From Oscheius onirici (Eukaryota; Nematoda; Chromadorea; Rhabditida; Rhabditidae), in assembly GCA_932521025.1 (NCBI GenBank), contig OW051470.1:9720501-9784500 (forward strand): a DNA stretch of 64,000 nucleotides, written 5' to 3'. The translations under genes were made by a program, and so were the position numbers. The notes beneath the pieces were generated by a model. It ran no database searches. It was not told the origin of the DNA and was given only the letters and a program-made list of their open reading frames with translations. This document shows positions 61,514-64,000 of this stretch, one piece after another (positions within the stretch are counted from its first letter, which is position 1; each line of letters opens with the position of its first letter).

Positions 61514-61968
61514 TCACTTTCCTTCAGCTTTCTTTCCGGCTTCGTGAAGCTTTTCGGCAGCAGCGTCCCGGACTTCGCCAACCTGAAAGCAAAAAATAGG
61601 TTCGGGAAGAAGAATTCTAACAAACCTTCTTGGCAGCGGTGTCGACACCTTCCTTGACATCGCGAGCAGCTTTGTCTTCGGCGCGGTTGCCGACTGCCTT
61701 GTCGTAGGTTTCGACAACCTTCTCCTTCACATCGTGGGCGACGTCCTTGATCTTGTCCTTAGCTTCACCGGCTACTTCCTTGGTCTTGTCCACGGCGTGC
61801 TTAGCCTTTTCCTTGGCGGAATCAACAAGGCCCTTCTTTTCGTTCTGCAAAAAATTGAAGTAGTGGGAAAGTTTCAGCTATTTTCATATTTTCCTCCACG
61901 AACAAATGACAAATATACTTTTTTCCAGGGAAATCACGACAAAAGCAAAAAATACTTACATTAGACAT
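61514..61968 (-). CDS. Small group-3 LEA-like protein
   Basis: Three exons: 61960-61968 (MSN), 61626-61844, 61514-61582; 297 nt, 98 aa. The protein is built from degenerate 11-residue amphipathic repeats (AKHAVDKTKEV, AGEAKDKIKDV, AHDVKEKVVET), rich in Ala, Lys, Asp and Glu and lacking Cys, Trp, Phe and Pro. This is the signature of group-3 late embryogenesis abundant proteins, which are disordered in water and fold into helices on drying; nematodes use them in desiccation and osmotic stress. No targeting signal is seen, so it is probably cytosolic. Other Lys/Ala-rich helical proteins could look alike, but repeat period and composition fit well. Confidence 0.85.
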
Positions 61969-64000
61969 AGTTTTTGCGAATTGACGAATTGCAAAAAAAT
62001 TGCGAGTGTGGATCATTTTAGGATTAGTGGGCTTACGTCGACAGTTGCGGCGGATTACTGTAGCTGACCGGGTTCCCGTCACGAATGGTCCCACCGCAAT
62101 TCACAGGTTTTGTGTTTCTGGCGCGTTTTTAAAATTGTAGAATTCTCAAGATTTTTTTTCTCTCACCACTTTTCCCTTATTTTTTCTTCGTTTCCTTAGC
62201 TTTTTCAGTAAAAATTAACGGAAATCATCACGAAAGTGTAAAATATAATAATATGTCAAATTTCAGAGCTCGACAACAAGTAGTCGGCTCCATCGTCCAT
62301 CCAGCAACTCTAACAAGGTTCGTTTTACTACCTTTTCTTCAATTTCTTCGAAACAATGTCCGAAAGCGTAGTAGGAGTTTCAAATCCATCCACTTTCTAC
62401 TATTTTACCTGTCAATGCGCCTTTTTATATCCCCAAACCTTAGATGAAGTGTAATTCATCCAAAGCCTTTCTGCTCTCATGTTAGCCTTGTTTTCACTTT
62501 TTTTTCTTTATGTTGTTCTAAAAGACGACTAAAAACGCTTATTTGATAGTAACTAAACTTTGCTGTAGCTCCCCTGTCCATCCTTCCCTACTCGCCCGCC
62601 AATAGTCCTCCTCGGTCATTTCAATACGACAGCTCTTCTGAATTTTGCTCCAAATGCCGTTCCTTGTCCCTATTACAAATAGTAGAAAATCATTGAATTC
62701 TCGTTTTTCTCGATAGAAACCACCTGCAGAAGTCTTATAAGATCTAATCGTGTCTGTGACCAATGTCTCCTTTCTGCCATTCTAATTTCCATGAAAATTG
62801 ATTTAAATCGAGCTATTTTTCTCCAAATTACTCATTTTCCTAGATTTTACCGAAAAAGTTCCCTGAAAATCAGTCCAGGCCCTTCTGAATTCCTATAGTG
62901 TCCTTCCCAGGCCCTGTCGGATCTCCAGGCGTTGTGGACCGTTTTGTCCGAACTTCCGACGACGTCTATAACCTCCCACATTCCTTTAAACCTTTCCAAA
63001 ATGTAAATTCCATCAAAAGGAACGGTATAACATGCGCGCCCTTCTGTTCCACGCCGCGACTGTGGGGCTGAGCCCAGGGCCCCTGCCAAGCCACGCCCAC
63101 TCTTTATTACAATCTTGAGGACACTCGGGAGCTGGTTGCTTCTCCTTTTTTGTAGATTTTTTGTATATTATATTGGAATAAACCTTCCTGGCCATGTTCT
63201 CGACCCATTCAGCTCCCATTTCCCCCAATTTTAGTCGCTCAAATCGTGGTTCAAACGGCCGCCGCGGCAGTGTCTCATTGAAAAATTCGGTTCTTTTCAA
63301 AATGGACTTTTTCAATTTTTTCTTTTCGATTCTTTCTCTCCGCCATTTTTAATGAATTTAGATGCTAGAAATGGCCTTGTAAGTGAATTTTCGACGGAGA
63401 TATCCGACCTGGAACCTCAGATTTCGAAGTTATTTTTTCTCCACAGAAATCTGTCATTTTTCTCATTTTTTCGCTTGAATATTTCACTTTCGGCCTAGGG
63501 AGACTATCCGGACCGGAAATATGCCCAAATCTCAAGTTTCAGCCTAGTTTTTCGAGTAAGAAACCTCAGATTCTCTAGAGGCTGCCCCAATTGCGCATCG
63601 AGTCCTCCAAAAATGGCCTTTTCGTCAAAATTTCTCCCGCTCCTGCTCGCCATTTTGCTGTATTCAAAATTTTGAGATGACAGCTTACGGCTCGGAAAAA
63701 TCCTCTCAAAATTTTATGCCAAATTTGCACCAATTTCCGTCGGAGGCGTCGCGGCAGGCGCAACGCGGTCCAAACTACCGTAATCCTGGCTGGGGCGGGA
63801 CCTTTTGAGTGTGTGGCAGGCAGAGGGGGTCTCTGGACGCCGTCCTTCTCTCTGTCCCAGTGACCACCCAAGCAGCAGCCTCTCCGCCTTTTCCGTACTC
63901 TCTAGCCCTTATAATTTTGGAAAATCTCTCTGCTTCTCTGACCTAAACCATCTTTTGCTGCACATTTTTATATTAAATATGGAAGTAAAACTGGGAAATC
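61969..64000. other. Right end: promoter of the LEA gene and unassigned minus-strand frames
   Basis: No product can be named. Between 62539 and 63315 several minus-strand frames carry similar-looking segments: TRNGIWSKIQ...YWRASREGWTG and ERFKGMWEVIDV...AWRSDRAWEGH. They may be exons of an uncharacterised gene with a repeated Trp-containing module, starting MKKSILKRTEFFNET at 63315, but I could not join them in one frame. The last 600 bp are AT-rich without clear features. Confidence 0.35.

Overview
The window is eukaryotic and almost certainly from a free-living rhabditid nematode close to, but not identical with, Caenorhabditis elegans. Three observations support this: introns are short (many of 37-60 bp) and end in TTTCAG; several start codons sit directly after a splice acceptor that has no upstream exon, as expected for spliced-leader trans-splicing; and the CLK-1, TOC-1, KAP-1, LIS-1, PROS-1 and XBP-1 proteins look nematode-like. 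I rebuilt 18 multi-exon genes exon by exon. Every exon set sums to a whole number of codons and encodes a recognisable protein from start to stop. One donor in YIPF5 and the first exons of MFSD8 and kap-1 remain uncertain.

Layout. 0.3-5.0 kb (-): an MFSD8/CLN7-type lysosomal transporter. 6.2-10.8 kb (-): an alpha-tubulin that keeps Lys40. 13.0-15.5 kb (+): phosphomannomutase, then an HDDC2 nucleotidase 159 bp downstream (probable operon). 15.8-19.3 kb (-): toc-1 (ZnT6), UQCRB and clk-1 (COQ7), each 212 bp apart, a probable three-gene operon joining ubiquinone synthesis to complex III. 20.0-28.7 kb (-): kap-1, a BACURD-type BTB protein and BRX1. 29.7-31.6 kb (+): an ARG1-like DnaJ protein. 32.9-34.5 kb (+): xbp-1, with a 23-nt IRE-1 intron flanked by two CNGCNGN hairpin loops. 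35.1-38.4 kb (-): a small membrane protein and lis-1. 39.4-44.2 kb (+): the DNA-protein crosslink protease SPRTN/dvc-1 and syntaxin-18. 45.1-49.7 kb (-): the Prospero homeobox gene pros-1. 49.7-60.2 kb: a gene-poor, repeat-rich tract. 60.2-62.0 kb (-): YIPF5 and a small group-3 LEA protein. The last 2 kb hold no gene I can name.

The non-coding DNA is unusually structured. Four MITE-like foldback or inverted-terminal elements have perfect 8-bp target duplications, and one of them landed exactly on a kap-1 splice acceptor and duplicated it. A 5'-truncated LINE has a 12-bp target duplication. A family of about 40-bp mini-hairpins (GCCACAAC...GCTGTGGC) recurs at 15 or more places between genes and inside introns. 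A second family of about 120-bp foldbacks is built round TGTTCTACAAAGTTGTAG. There are also a 250-bp GGGACA array, CT/AG-rich tracts, and an intron made of tandem copies of its own 5' splice-site region.

Functionally the genes are mostly housekeeping: trafficking (STX18, YIPF5, MFSD8, ZnT6), cytoskeleton and motors (tubulin, KAP, LIS1), mitochondrial Q cycle (CLK-1, UQCRB), ER stress (XBP-1), ribosome assembly (BRX1) and genome maintenance (SPRTN). pros-1 is the clear developmental regulator and has the largest non-coding flank.
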